From assembly GCA_016932335.1 (NCBI GenBank), contig JAFGCZ010000001.1, forward strand, positions 175,714-239,713: DNA of 64,000 nt, read 5' to 3'. The notes under the pieces are model-generated. The model saw only the letters and a program-made list of their open reading frames with translations. It was not told the origin of the DNA and made no database searches. Made by a program: the position numbers and the translations under genes. The stretch's first letter is position 1; the number at the start of each line of letters is the position of its first letter. This document shows, in pieces, positions 54,703-62,901 of the stretch. The stretch comes from Opitutales bacterium (GTDB lineage Bacteria > Verrucomicrobiota > Verrucomicrobiia > Opitutales > Oceanipulchritudinaceae).

Positions 54703-55309
54703 ATTTCTCGCAAAGTATCCAGCGGAAAGTTTCTCCACCGATGCAGTGGTCTTCCTCGTGCAGCAGCTTGAGCCCGGCATCATTCAACTGGGCATGTAGT
54801 ATCTCCGGTGTTTCGTGTCCGTAGTAGAGCAACTTTCCCATGAATTCCATGCTACCGTCAAAGCGAGGTTTTCCTGTATAGGCTTCTGTTGCGTATGTCA
54901 TCAGCAGTTTGCCCTCCGGTTTCAGCAAACGGGTAATACGGGCTAGGAGTGAGGCCTGGTTCTCCAGAGGTACATGAAAGAAGCTGTAGATGGTGCTTAC
55001 CCCGTCATAAAACGCTTCTTCTGCCGAAAAACTGCACATATCGCAGTGAATGCACTTCATCTCTGGTGTGATACGTTCTGCCAGTTCCAGCATGCGTTTA
55101 CTGATGTCAACGCCATGCACTTGCCAGCCGCGTTCCAGAAAGAATTTACCCGTCGGAAATCCTGTCCCGCATCCCAAGTCGAGCAACGTTCCGTTGGCTT
55201 TGTGGAGAGCCAGGTAAAAATCAGAAATCAGATGGGTGATTTCAAAATCGCCCCGCTGAGCATGATACTTATCCGCAAGGTGATCATAGGTTTTAGCCAG
55301 AGCTTCCAT
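54701..55309 (-). CDS. Class I SAM-dependent methyltransferase
   Basis: A 202-residue methyltransferase with motif I LLDLGCGTGFPTGKFF, motif II (VHGVDISKRMLELAERI) and a motif-IV region STIYSFFHVPLENQASLLA followed by LLKPEGKLLMTY. It is the small-molecule or UbiE/COQ5-like type; the substrate is not readable. It lies 40 bases after the TonB gene on the same strand and may be cotranscribed. Confidence 0.85.
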   Translation of the reverse strand: MEALAKTYDHLADKYHAQRGDFEITHLISDFYLALHKANGTLLDLGCGTGFPTGKFFLERGWQVHGVDISKRMLELAERITPEMKCIHCDMCSFSAEEAFYDGVSTIYSFFHVPLENQASLLARITRLLKPEGKLLMTYATEAYTGKPRFDGSMEFMGKLLYYGHETPEILHAQLNDAGLKLLHEEDHCIGGETFRWILCEK

Positions 55310-55349
55310 AATACATTATCATGACAAAGCCGTGTAATATGGCAAGAGC

Positions 55350-56204
55350 CTATTCCATCGTGAAATTAATGACAAAGCTGAAAGAACGGTTTCCCGGAGG
55401 AGGCGATACGCGGGATATTCGTTTGAACGTATCCATGGCAGCTTGGTCAAAAATGCTGTTTCCGCTGGAGGATACAATACTGGCTCCAGAGAGCCGTCCG
55501 TTTCCGTCAACGTGAAAGCGAACTTTGGTGATTAGTCTGCTGGAGAGTCCATTGGGGGCTTTGAAGTGCACATCAATGGCTTGTTTGATGATGGCATAGT
55601 AGCGTTGCAGTTCTGCCTGTTGATCCGAGCTCATGGAATTCATTTGTTGGATGGATGCTGTATCGGCTAGACTGCTTTGCAGGCTGCGGACGATATCCTG
55701 CGAATCGATTTTGGGGATGTCGACTTGTCGTGTTTTAGGCTTTGTCTGTGTCTGCGTCGGCGTTTTTATGGGGTTTTTTTGTGCAAAATCGTTAAACGAG
55801 ATAACCTTGGGCTTCGGTGGTTCCGGCTTTGGCTGGACTTTGGGTTTTTGTTGTACCGTTTTGGGTTTTATCTGAGTAACTACCGGTTCCGGAACTTCTT
55901 CCGGGGGTAGTTGTATGGGCTCAACAGGTTTTAAGTCTGGCATTTGCTGTTGTAGAAGAGGCTCCTCGGGAGTGGGGGTCGGTTGTTCCTGTTGCGTTTG
56001 CTGTGGCGTCGGCGTTGGGGTGGGCGTGCTGAAGGCCGGTGCACTCACTAATTCAAAGACATGTGGCGGTTCCTTTTGCCGATGCAGGAACCATTGTACG
56101 GCCATACTGAGCAATGCGATGACAAAGACGCTAAGATGCAGTCCGATGGAGATGCCCCAGGCGCGTCGTTTATTCAGCAGCATTGAGTATGTGTCTATCC
56201 CCAT
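55350..56204 (-). CDS. TonB/TolA-type energy transducer
   Basis: A 284-residue protein with a cytoplasmic N-terminus, one membrane helix (GISIGLHLSVFVIALLSMA) that contains the His expected for ExbB/TolQ contact, a long Pro/Gln/Thr/Lys-rich periplasmic linker (about residues 55-175) and a C-terminal domain (KVRFHVDGNGRLSGASIVSS, then FDQAAMDTFKRI) that fits the TonB/TolA C-terminal fold. It is the last gene of the exbB-exbD-tonB set and could energise the TonB receptor at 44.8 kb. A Tol-Pal role cannot be excluded; no tolB or pal is adjacent. Confidence 0.87.
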   Translation of the reverse strand: MGIDTYSMLLNKRRAWGISIGLHLSVFVIALLSMAVQWFLHRQKEPPHVFELVSAPAFSTPTPTPTPQQTQQEQPTPTPEEPLLQQQMPDLKPVEPIQLPPEEVPEPVVTQIKPKTVQQKPKVQPKPEPPKPKVISFNDFAQKNPIKTPTQTQTKPKTRQVDIPKIDSQDIVRSLQSSLADTASIQQMNSMSSDQQAELQRYYAIIKQAIDVHFKAPNGLSSRLITKVRFHVDGNGRLSGASIVSSSGNSIFDQAAMDTFKRISRVSPPPGNRSFSFVINFTME

Positions 56205-56209
56205 GGAAA

Positions 56210-56626
56210 TCAGTCCGCCTGTGTATCCAGATTCAGTTTTGTCAGCTTATGCTTCTTTACCAGATCTACCACGTTGATTACTTTCTGGTAAGGCAACTGT
56301 TTGTCTGCGCGGATACGGATCACTGGAGGGTCTGCTTTCTCCGCAAGTCCCATGAGCAATCCGTCCAACTGGTCAAGATCGACGATCTCGTTATCCCAGT
56401 AATAAAAGCCTTCGGCGTCTATGCTGATCGCCTGAAAATCGGTATCCTCGCGCAGTTCCTGGGCCTTGGTGGATTCCACTGGAAGGTTTACCTGGATGGT
56501 TTGTTCCAGCAGGGGAGCCGTGATCATAAAGATAATCAAAAGCGAGAAAGCCAAGTCTATCAGCGGAGTCATATTGATCTCCGACATGGCATCCAGTGGC
56601 TTTTTACGATGGAATGATCTTGCCAT
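56210..56626 (-). CDS. exbD: ExbD/TolR-family biopolymer transport protein
   Basis: A 138-residue protein with a single N-terminal helix (INMTPLIDLAFSLLIIFMIT) carrying the conserved membrane Asp, and a small periplasmic domain (ADKQLPYQKVINVVDLVKKH). It works with ExbB as proton channel for TonB. Gaps of 6 and 5 bases separate it from exbB and tonB. Confidence 0.92.
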   Translation of the reverse strand: MARSFHRKKPLDAMSEINMTPLIDLAFSLLIIFMITAPLLEQTIQVNLPVESTKAQELREDTDFQAISIDAEGFYYWDNEIVDLDQLDGLLMGLAEKADPPVIRIRADKQLPYQKVINVVDLVKKHKLTKLNLDTQAD

Positions 56627-56632
56627 GGTTTA

Positions 56633-57337
56633 TCAGCCTTCGCTTTCGGTTCCCTCAAGCTCAATACGGTCGGCCACGTTACTGGCAAAATTTTCCAGCT
56701 CTGTGACCATAATCTTGGTTTGTGTCAGCAGGTAGTTGTAGCCGAACACACTGGGAATCGCCACAATCAGACCGGCTACAGTGGTGAGCAAGGCGCCTGA
56801 AACACCTGGAGCAAGCACTTGAATGGTTGCTCCGCCGTCGTTGGCTACGGATCCGAATGCGTCCATTACCCCCCAAACGGTTCCCAGCAAGCCGAGGAAA
56901 GGGGCTCCGGTTACGATGGATCCCAGTAAGATCATCTTGGATTCGTAGACCACACTGATTTCCGCCACACCACGCTGCAACGCATTCTCTGCCAAGCCGA
57001 TACGAACTGCCTGAGAGGTGTATCCCTTCATCCCTTTATACCAGGCCTCAAGCGCCTGATGGGTTAATTGGGCAAAGGGGCCACGGCCGCGCATAGCGCC
57101 CATATCCAACAACAATACACTGTCTGTTTTGTTTAGCTGGCGCTCAAAAAGAACGTTCTGAGATCTTAACTGTTTCAAATCCAAATGTTTACCGACCATC
57201 ACTGTCCAAGCAAGGGCACTGAAGACAATAAGTGCAATGACGATTGCCTGACCGGCCAGATTCGACTGGAAAAAGTATGTCAGAATGTTGGCAACGGGCA
57301 GTAGTGTAAGGAGGCTGAAATGGATCATAGATAGCAT
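56633..57337 (-). CDS. exbB: ExbB/TolQ-family proton channel
   Basis: A 234-residue protein with three membrane helices: near residue 30 (AIVIALIVFSALAWTVMVGK), 130-155 (GSIVTGAPFLGLLGTVWGVM) and 175-195 (VSGALLTTVAGLIVAIPSVF). The GTVWG and Gly/Thr-rich third helix are family hallmarks. First gene of the exbB-exbD-tonB operon. A small inverted repeat (CTTGTC/GACAAG, 57369-57386) lies in its upstream region. Confidence 0.92.
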   Translation of the reverse strand: MLSMIHFSLLTLLPVANILTYFFQSNLAGQAIVIALIVFSALAWTVMVGKHLDLKQLRSQNVLFERQLNKTDSVLLLDMGAMRGRGPFAQLTHQALEAWYKGMKGYTSQAVRIGLAENALQRGVAEISVVYESKMILLGSIVTGAPFLGLLGTVWGVMDAFGSVANDGGATIQVLAPGVSGALLTTVAGLIVAIPSVFGYNYLLTQTKIMVTELENFASNVADRIELEGTESEG

Positions 57338-57635
57338 ACGTAATACCGTTTATTTCATCAAAAGCAGACTTGTCCTTTTCGACAAGAGGAAAGCGCGTAT
57401 AATTGCGAAAAAAAAGTAAAAAAATATCCATCCCGAAGTTCAATTAAGCGAATCAGATGCTTGTTGTTGCACGCGTTAGCTTAAGATCTTTGAGGGATTG
57501 AATATAAATCATAAAACTTCAATGCTCCGTTATGCTATAGGAGTGCGTAGGGTTCTTACATAATTTGGGAGTCTTCAGAGAAAATGAGCAAGGGGATTGA
57601 CTTGATCCGACTATCGTATATTTACGATATACGAT
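57338..57635. other. Divergent intergenic region between exbB and the ArsR-type gene
   Basis: It holds the CTTGTC-N6-GACAAG dyad near exbB, a TTGACT (57597-57602) that may be the -35 box of the ArsR-type gene, and the ArsR-type operator at its right end. No coding frame of note. Confidence 0.5.
57612..57635 (+). promoter_or_regulatory. Palindromic operator immediately before the ArsR-type gene
   Basis: ATCGTATAT (57613-57621) and ATATACGAT (57627-57635) are perfect inverted arms with a 5-base spacer, ending at the ATG. A second overlapping dyad (TATCGTA/TACGATA, 57612-57618 and 57623-57629) is nested within it. The position fits autorepression by the adjacent winged-helix regulator. Confidence 0.75.
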
Positions 57636-57956
57636 ATGTCGCAAAATAAATCCGCCCTGTTTCAAGATCACGAGATAGCCTTGGCCAACTTTGCCAAAGC
57701 TATGTCGCACCCAGCTCGCATCCGTATTGTGCAGATGCTGCTGGATGCTCCAGACGGTTTGAGCTGTCGCGATTTTGTCGAACGCTTGCCGTTGGCTCAA
57801 GCCACGGTATCTCAACACCTCAAGGAGCTGACACAGGCGGAAATCCTTCGTCCTTGTCCCTGTGGCCCCTCTGTATGCTATTCATTAGATCGCAGCAAGC
57901 TGCTGATCTTCTGTAGGAGTTTCCAGACGGCACTGGGCAATCCACCTAAAGATTAA
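57636..57956 (+). CDS. ArsR-family winged-helix repressor, possibly thiol- or sulfide-responsive
   Basis: A 106-residue regulator with KAMSHPARIRIVQMLLDA, recognition helix AQATVSQHLKELTQAEILR and a beta-wing PCPCGPSVCYSLD. The metal-binding ELCVCDL helix of true ArsR is absent. It has five cysteines: Cys44 in GLSCRDF, Cys74, Cys76, Cys81 in the wing and Cys93 in IFCRSF. Cys44 and Cys93 lie roughly where the redox pair of BigR/SqrR-type persulfide sensors occurs. It is 18 bases upstream of a CoA-disulfide reductase-rhodanese gene, which supports a sulfur-species role by inference. Confidence 0.85.
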   Translation: MSQNKSALFQDHEIALANFAKAMSHPARIRIVQMLLDAPDGLSCRDFVERLPLAQATVSQHLKELTQAEILRPCPCGPSVCYSLDRSKLLIFCRSFQTALGNPPKD

Positions 57957-57974
57957 TTAGAAAACGGTTTTTTT

Positions 57975-59630
57975 ATGAGTAACAATGCCACAGTAAAACA
58001 GATTGTAATCATTGGAGGTGTCGCTGGAGGTGCCAGTGCTGCCGCCCGCTTAAGACGTCTGGATGAACATGCCCGAATCATCCTGTTGGAAAGAGGTCCT
58101 GATGTCTCCTTTGCCAACTGTGGGCTTCCTTACCACATTGGTGGAGAGATTTCAGACCGTTCCATGTTGGCCCTGCAGACACCTCAAAGTCTCAACAAAA
58201 TGCTGGCTCTGGATGTTCGGGTTCGCCATGAGGCTTTATCTATTCAGAGAGAAAACAAAACAGTGACGGTACGCAATCTGGAGCAGGGGACTATGGAAAC
58301 GCTTTCCTACGATACCCTCATCCTTTCTCCGGGTGCGTCACCTATTCGCCCACCCTTGCCCGGCTTGGATCATCCCAGGGTTTTGACCTTGCGCAACTTG
58401 CAGGATATGGATGCCATTATTCGTCTGGGAGCAGAATCGAAGCGAGTGCTGGTGATCGGTGCCGGTTTTATTGGCCTGGAAACGGCGGAGCAATTCCATC
58501 ACCTCGGTAAGGACGTTACTCTCGTTGAATTGCAGCCTCAAGTTCTGCCTCAGTTGGACCCGGAAATGGCCGCTCCCATTGAGCTCGAATTGAAGGCTCA
58601 GGGGATCAACGTGATTACCGGGGATGGTATTCGGGGGATAGCAGAATTGGCCTCAGGCGCCTTGAAGGCACAGTTGGCTTCTGGTGCCTCGATTGAAACA
58701 GATCTTGTGATTCTTTCCATCGGAGTTAAGCCGGATACGGCACTGGCCAGTGCCTGCGGACTTACTTTGGGAAGCCGGGGGCACATTGTGGTCAATGAGT
58801 TTCAGCAGACCAACGATCCCTCCATCTATGCCGTAGGTGATGCCGTAGAAACGAAAGACGGTGTTTTGGAGGGAAACATCAGTATTCCGCTTGGCGGCCC
58901 GGCAAATCGTCAGGGGCGTTTAGCTGCAGACCACATTGTCTATCGGGAAAAAGCACGCCCCTATCCGGGCTCTATCGGCACTTCTATCGTTCGGGTGTTT
59001 TCTCTGGCTGCGGGGATTACCGGATATTCGGAAAAGCGTCTGCAAGCGATGGGGCATCCCTATTCCCAGACCGTGGTCACCGATTTTCACCATGCCAACT
59101 ACTATCCCGGGGCGGTGCCACTTTCATTGAAAGTCATCTGGAACCCCAGAGACGGCCGTATCCTCGGTGCGCAGTCATTTGGTCAGGAGGGTGTTGATAA
59201 ACGTTTGGATGTTTTGGCTACCGCCATCCGCGGGAAGCTGACCATGGAAGATCTGGAACATTTGGAATTGGCTTATGCGCCTCCTTTCGGTGCAGCCAAA
59301 GACCCTGTCAACCTGGCTGGCTTTGCCGCTAAGAATATGGAGGATTCGTTGGTTGAGATCACCAGAGATATTCCCGAAATCCCCGGGTTGCAGGTGGTCG
59401 ACCTTCGCGGAAAACCGCTTCGCGAGGCCAATCCGGTTCCTGGAGCCATTGGAATTATGCTGGCGGACCTTCGCGACAATCTTCACTTGTTGGATAAATC
59501 CCGACCAGTTCTGACGCTCTGTATGGTTGGGAAAACCAGTTACTTTGCTGCCAGAGTTTTACAACAGAATGGATTTAATGTTATTAGCCTCCAGGGTGGT
59601 TTGACGATCCACCCGGAACTTGCCCACTAG
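57975..59630 (+). CDS. CoA-disulfide reductase fused to a rhodanese domain (CoADR-Rhd)
   Basis: A 551-residue flavoprotein. The N-terminal part is an NAD(P)H/FAD disulfide oxidoreductase: VIIGGVAGGASAAARLRRLD, the single redox Cys49 in FANCGLPYHIGG, VLVIGAGFIGLETAEQ for NAD(P)H and IYAVGDAVE for FAD. The last 90 residues form a rhodanese domain with its Cys in LTLCMVGKTSYFAARVL. Such fusions reduce CoA persulfide or polysulfide as well as CoA disulfide. Probably controlled by the upstream ArsR-type gene. A strong terminator follows. Confidence 0.9.
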   Translation: MSNNATVKQIVIIGGVAGGASAAARLRRLDEHARIILLERGPDVSFANCGLPYHIGGEISDRSMLALQTPQSLNKMLALDVRVRHEALSIQRENKTVTVRNLEQGTMETLSYDTLILSPGASPIRPPLPGLDHPRVLTLRNLQDMDAIIRLGAESKRVLVIGAGFIGLETAEQFHHLGKDVTLVELQPQVLPQLDPEMAAPIELELKAQGINVITGDGIRGIAELASGALKAQLASGASIETDLVILSIGVKPDTALASACGLTLGSRGHIVVNEFQQTNDPSIYAVGDAVETKDGVLEGNISIPLGGPANRQGRLAADHIVYREKARPYPGSIGTSIVRVFSLAAGITGYSEKRLQAMGHPYSQTVVTDFHHANYYPGAVPLSLKVIWNPRDGRILGAQSFGQEGVDKRLDVLATAIRGKLTMEDLEHLELAYAPPFGAAKDPVNLAGFAAKNMEDSLVEITRDIPEIPGLQVVDLRGKPLREANPVPGAIGIMLADLRDNLHLLDKSRPVLTLCMVGKTSYFAARVLQQNGFNVISLQGGLTIHPELAH

Positions 59631-59644
59631 CGACAAGAGACGAA

Positions 59645-59676
59645 ACAGGAGCCGGCTTTGACCGGCTCCTGTTTTT
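59645..59676 (+). terminator. Rho-independent terminator after CoADR-Rhd
   Basis: ACAGGAGCCGG and CCGGCTCCTGT form an 11-bp stem with a 6-base loop and a T-tract. Confidence 0.92.
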
Positions 59677-59702
59677 GTGTCCCAAAGAGGGGCTGAAGGC
59701 AT

Positions 59703-59730
59703 AAAAAAAGCAACCAAATTGGTTGCTTCT
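59703..59730 (-). terminator. Rho-independent terminator of tRNA-Pro
   Basis: On the minus strand AAGCAACCA and TGGTTGCTT pair around a 3-base loop and are followed by seven T. It lies a few bases downstream of the tRNA 3' end. Confidence 0.88.
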
Positions 59731-59736
59731 AAAAAC

Positions 59737-59813
<77 letters not shown>

Positions 59814-59873
59814 CGAAAGGGTGCTTTTATCTGTTAAAGGCCATGGCCTGTCAAGCGAATCCTCGTGCTCTTT

Positions 59874-60284
59874 TTAATTTTGACCGAACTGTTGTAGAAT
59901 AGGGGTCCAGTAGGCATAGATGGCGCCTGTCCAGAGGATAATAGAGTTAATAATACTTAGAAAGACTGCGGCCGAAGCCATATCTTTAGCCCGCTTGGCC
60001 ATAGGGTGGCGCTCCAGTGAGATGTAATCGACCACCCATTCCAGTCCGGAATTGAGCAATTCGACAATCATGACGAAGAACAGTCCAAAAATCAGAAGCA
60101 ATTGAAGCACTGGAGGGAAGGGGAGCCACAATGCCAGCGGGGTGAGGACCATGGCTAGAATTGTTTCCTGCCTGAAAGCAGCCTCGTGGCGTAGGGCAGC
60201 GGCAATGCCTTCAATGGAATATCCCACGGCGTTAATGATGCGTTTGACTCCCGTGGCCTTCTTGATTTCAGGTTCCTTGTCCAT
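59874..60284 (-). CDS. dgkA: Diacylglycerol/undecaprenol kinase
   Basis: A 136-residue membrane kinase of the DgkA family, phosphorylating diacylglycerol or undecaprenol. It has GIAAALRHEAAFRQETILAM, the signature VELLNSGLEWVVDYISLERH with the catalytic Glu, and KRAKDMASAAVFLSIINSII. Three membrane helices are visible. It converges on CoADR-Rhd across tRNA-Pro. Confidence 0.93.
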   Translation of the reverse strand: MDKEPEIKKATGVKRIINAVGYSIEGIAAALRHEAAFRQETILAMVLTPLALWLPFPPVLQLLLIFGLFFVMIVELLNSGLEWVVDYISLERHPMAKRAKDMASAAVFLSIINSIILWTGAIYAYWTPILQQFGQN

Positions 60285-60336
60285 ATGTACTCGCTTTTAT
60301 GGCAGGAATTTCCGGGGTTTGGCAACGGTAAGATTG

Positions 60337-61215
60337 TTAGAATTCCATATCGACATAAATCAGTCGGTGGTCCGATCCTTCTCCAGATTTTCGATCTTCC
60401 CAGATGTGACCACTGATACGAACGAGTGCATCGAGTGCCGGTGAAATAAGGATAAAGTCAACGCGAGAGAGGGTTTCCTCCCGAGCATAGTGATGAGTCC
60501 AGGTTTCCTCGCGGGAATCATAACACTCTATAATTCGGGATAAAGTGGACTTTCCTTTGTGGAGAAAACGCGCCAGAGCCGAGCTGTTTCGGGTATCGTT
60601 GAAGTCTCCGGCCACAAGGTAGCAGCCATTGCTCCCAACTTGTTTTTCAATGAGGTTGCGGATGGCGCGGGCTTCTCCCGCTCTTTGTTTTGCCGCATTG
60701 GGATCACTTTCGTTTTCAGTCAACCGGCTTTTCAAATGAACGGCGTAGAGTCTCCATTCAGTTTTACCTGTGGTAAACTGCAATTCCAGCAGCCCACGGC
60801 GAACCAGAAGCTTTTCTCCCTTCAGGGTAAAGGGTATGGTTCCATGCAGAGTGATCTGATCCGGTCTTAGGCGACTGAGAATGGCAATATGCCGCGTTTT
60901 GTCTGGATTATCGGTCACAATAGCGGAATAGGGGTAGAACAGGCCCATATGTTTGAGGTCTCGCTGCAGTTCTTTCAGTTGGGCTTCATCTCCGATTTCC
61001 TGCAGGGCAATAATGTCCGGGTGAACCTGTAGAATTGCTTCACGGAGAGCGGCTTTTTCCGCTTCCGGTTTGGGGTAATCCGGGCGAAAGCCATCCTCCA
61101 GCCTGCGGTTCATGATTAAATAGTTCTGCAGATTGTAACTTGCGATGCGCAGGCTTTCTCCCGCCAGAGGCGAAATAAAAACAAGCCATAAACAAAACAT
61201 CCTCAGTGTCGGCAT
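60337..61215 (-). CDS. Secreted endonuclease/exonuclease/phosphatase-family protein
   Basis: A 292-residue EEP-fold enzyme with a signal peptide (MFCLWLVFISPLAGES). Catalytic elements are visible: RIASYNLQNYL, the metal-binding Glu in IIALQEIGDE, VAGDFNDTRNSSALA and GSDHRLIYVDMEF. It could be a periplasmic nuclease or a lipid/sugar phosphatase; substrate unknown. It lies 47 bases downstream of the M48 protease gene and 52 bases before dgkA, all on the same strand. Confidence 0.85.
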   Translation of the reverse strand: MPTLRMFCLWLVFISPLAGESLRIASYNLQNYLIMNRRLEDGFRPDYPKPEAEKAALREAILQVHPDIIALQEIGDEAQLKELQRDLKHMGLFYPYSAIVTDNPDKTRHIAILSRLRPDQITLHGTIPFTLKGEKLLVRRGLLELQFTTGKTEWRLYAVHLKSRLTENESDPNAAKQRAGEARAIRNLIEKQVGSNGCYLVAGDFNDTRNSSALARFLHKGKSTLSRIIECYDSREETWTHHYAREETLSRVDFILISPALDALVRISGHIWEDRKSGEGSDHRLIYVDMEF

Positions 61216-61262
61216 GGAACCGAAACATGAGGATGTAATAAATGAATGTCGATAAGAAACGC

Positions 61263-62507
61263 TCAGTCTTCTCTCAGTGCTGTTTCGCGCTCTGTCAGTG
61301 TCGGATGGGAGTAATGAAATGCGCTGTAAAGGGGGTGGGGAGTCAAATTGCTCAGGTTTTCCTTATGTAGTTTGTGCAGGGCACAAATCAGAGGCTGCCC
61401 ATCGCCCTGTAATGCTTTTTTGGCAAAGGCATCGGCCTGATATTCGTAGCGACGCGAGAAAATACTGGAGAAGGGTGTTATCCAGAAGGTGACCAGCCCG
61501 CTGATCATGCTGAACATGAGAAAGGTGGGTGCGTAGAGTCCTGGTTGCCATTGGAATCCAAAGGCCTGAATGAAGTTCGGCTGTTGCAGTAACCAGCCGA
61601 GCACGGCAAATGCGGCAATGGTGATTACCACGTTAACCAAAAGCAGGCGTGGAATATGGCTTAGTTTGTAGTGCCCGATTTCGTGGGCTAAAATGGCTTC
61701 CAATTCTTCTTCCGTCAGTTGGTTCATCAGAGTGTCAAAGAGCACGATACGGCGCATCTTTCCAAGTCCGCTGAAGAATGCGTTGGAGTGGCCACTGCGC
61801 TTGCTCCCGTCCATAACCAGAATACTGCGCGCCTGAAACCCGGTCCGCTCGGCCAGGGACATCAGGCGATCCCTCAGGTCTCCGGCCTCCAGATCGGTAA
61901 ACTTGTTGAACAGAGGCATGATGAACATGGGATATGCCACCAGCATGACAATCTGAAACACTGTGATGACGATGGCGGCCCAGACCCACCAAACCGGCAG
62001 GTTGACCAGCCAGAGTATGAGTGTCAGTAATGGAATCAGCAAGACAGTGGAAAGAACCAGGCCTTTAAGTTTGTCACTGATCCAGAGACCGGCAGTGCTC
62101 TTGTTGAACCCGAAGCGAGCCTCCAGTTTAAATGTATTGTAGAGCTCCAGAGGAAGTCCTGGCAGGGAGAGTAATATTCCCAGCAGGAACAAGCCGATGG
62201 ATTGCCCCCAAAGACCGGTTCCGGTGAGTTCGGAAATCTTTGCCCACAACCAAACGAGTACCCCGCTGAAAACCAGAACAGCCAGAAAAGCAGTATCAAA
62301 GAGTGAGTCGACAATGCTGAAACGTTGCTTGGCAATACTGTAAGCCACTGACTTTTCGTAGGTTTCCGTATCGATGAAACCACGGAAGCCGTCGGGAATG
62401 GTGTTGGCGTTGGCTTGGATGTTACGCAGGTTTAAATAGTCGAGAAGAACCTCTGCCGCCAGTTTTAGGCACAGCAGAATAGTAAATGCAATAAGCACAG
62501 GATTCAT
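61263..62507 (-). CDS. M48-family membrane zinc protease (Ste24/CAAX protease type)
   Basis: A 414-residue integral-membrane metalloprotease. The zinc site is LEAILAHEIGHYKLSHIPRL with the third ligand region RRYEYQADAFAKKAL. Several hydrophobic helices precede it (AVLVFSGVLVWLWAKI, GLFLLGILLSLPGLPLELY), and a Ste24-like TLILWLVNLPVWWVWAAIVI lies before the catalytic domain. The start at 62507 (MNPVLIAFTILLCLK) fits the family; an in-frame ATG at 62552 adds 15 residues. It is probably a membrane-protein quality-control protease, since bacterial prenylation is not known. Confidence 0.92.
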   Translation of the reverse strand: MNPVLIAFTILLCLKLAAEVLLDYLNLRNIQANANTIPDGFRGFIDTETYEKSVAYSIAKQRFSIVDSLFDTAFLAVLVFSGVLVWLWAKISELTGTGLWGQSIGLFLLGILLSLPGLPLELYNTFKLEARFGFNKSTAGLWISDKLKGLVLSTVLLIPLLTLILWLVNLPVWWVWAAIVITVFQIVMLVAYPMFIMPLFNKFTDLEAGDLRDRLMSLAERTGFQARSILVMDGSKRSGHSNAFFSGLGKMRRIVLFDTLMNQLTEEELEAILAHEIGHYKLSHIPRLLLVNVVITIAAFAVLGWLLQQPNFIQAFGFQWQPGLYAPTFLMFSMISGLVTFWITPFSSIFSRRYEYQADAFAKKALQGDGQPLICALHKLHKENLSNLTPHPLYSAFHYSHPTLTERETALRED

Positions 62508-62650
62508 GAAAATAGCGTTGATGAATGGTAAGTCTAATACGGAGAAGAACATAAAATCAGTTTGCCTGAAGCATACCGCACCGATACTTTGTTCTCCTTT
62601 GAGAAAGGGCTAGACATATTTATATTAGGGGGCAATCTTTTTACCTATTC

Positions 62651-62893
62651 ATGGCCGAAGAATCGACAAATCTAACCTTTGAGCAGGCGCTCGAACAATT
62701 GGAATCTCTGGTGACTTCTATGGAAATCGGCGAAACTCCGCTCTCCAAATTAGTGGATCGTTATGCCGAAGGAGACGAGTTGCTTCGTTTTTGCCAGAGA
62801 CGCCTGCGTGAAGCAGAGCTCAAGATTGAGCAACTGCGCAGTCGTGGAGATGATGTCTCTGTTCAGCCCCTGGACCTAGATCCTCAGTCTTAA
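62651..62893 (+). CDS. xseB: Exodeoxyribonuclease VII small subunit
   Basis: An 80-residue protein with the XseB pattern: LTFEQALEQLESLVTSMEIG, PLSKLVDRYAEGDELLRFCQ and RLREAELKIEQL. Binds XseA, which is not in the window. dxs follows after 8 bases; xseB-dxs linkage is common (often with ispA between, which is absent here). Confidence 0.94.
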   Translation: MAEESTNLTFEQALEQLESLVTSMEIGETPLSKLVDRYAEGDELLRFCQRRLREAELKIEQLRSRGDDVSVQPLDLDPQS

Positions 62894-62901
62894 GGCGTTT
62901 C

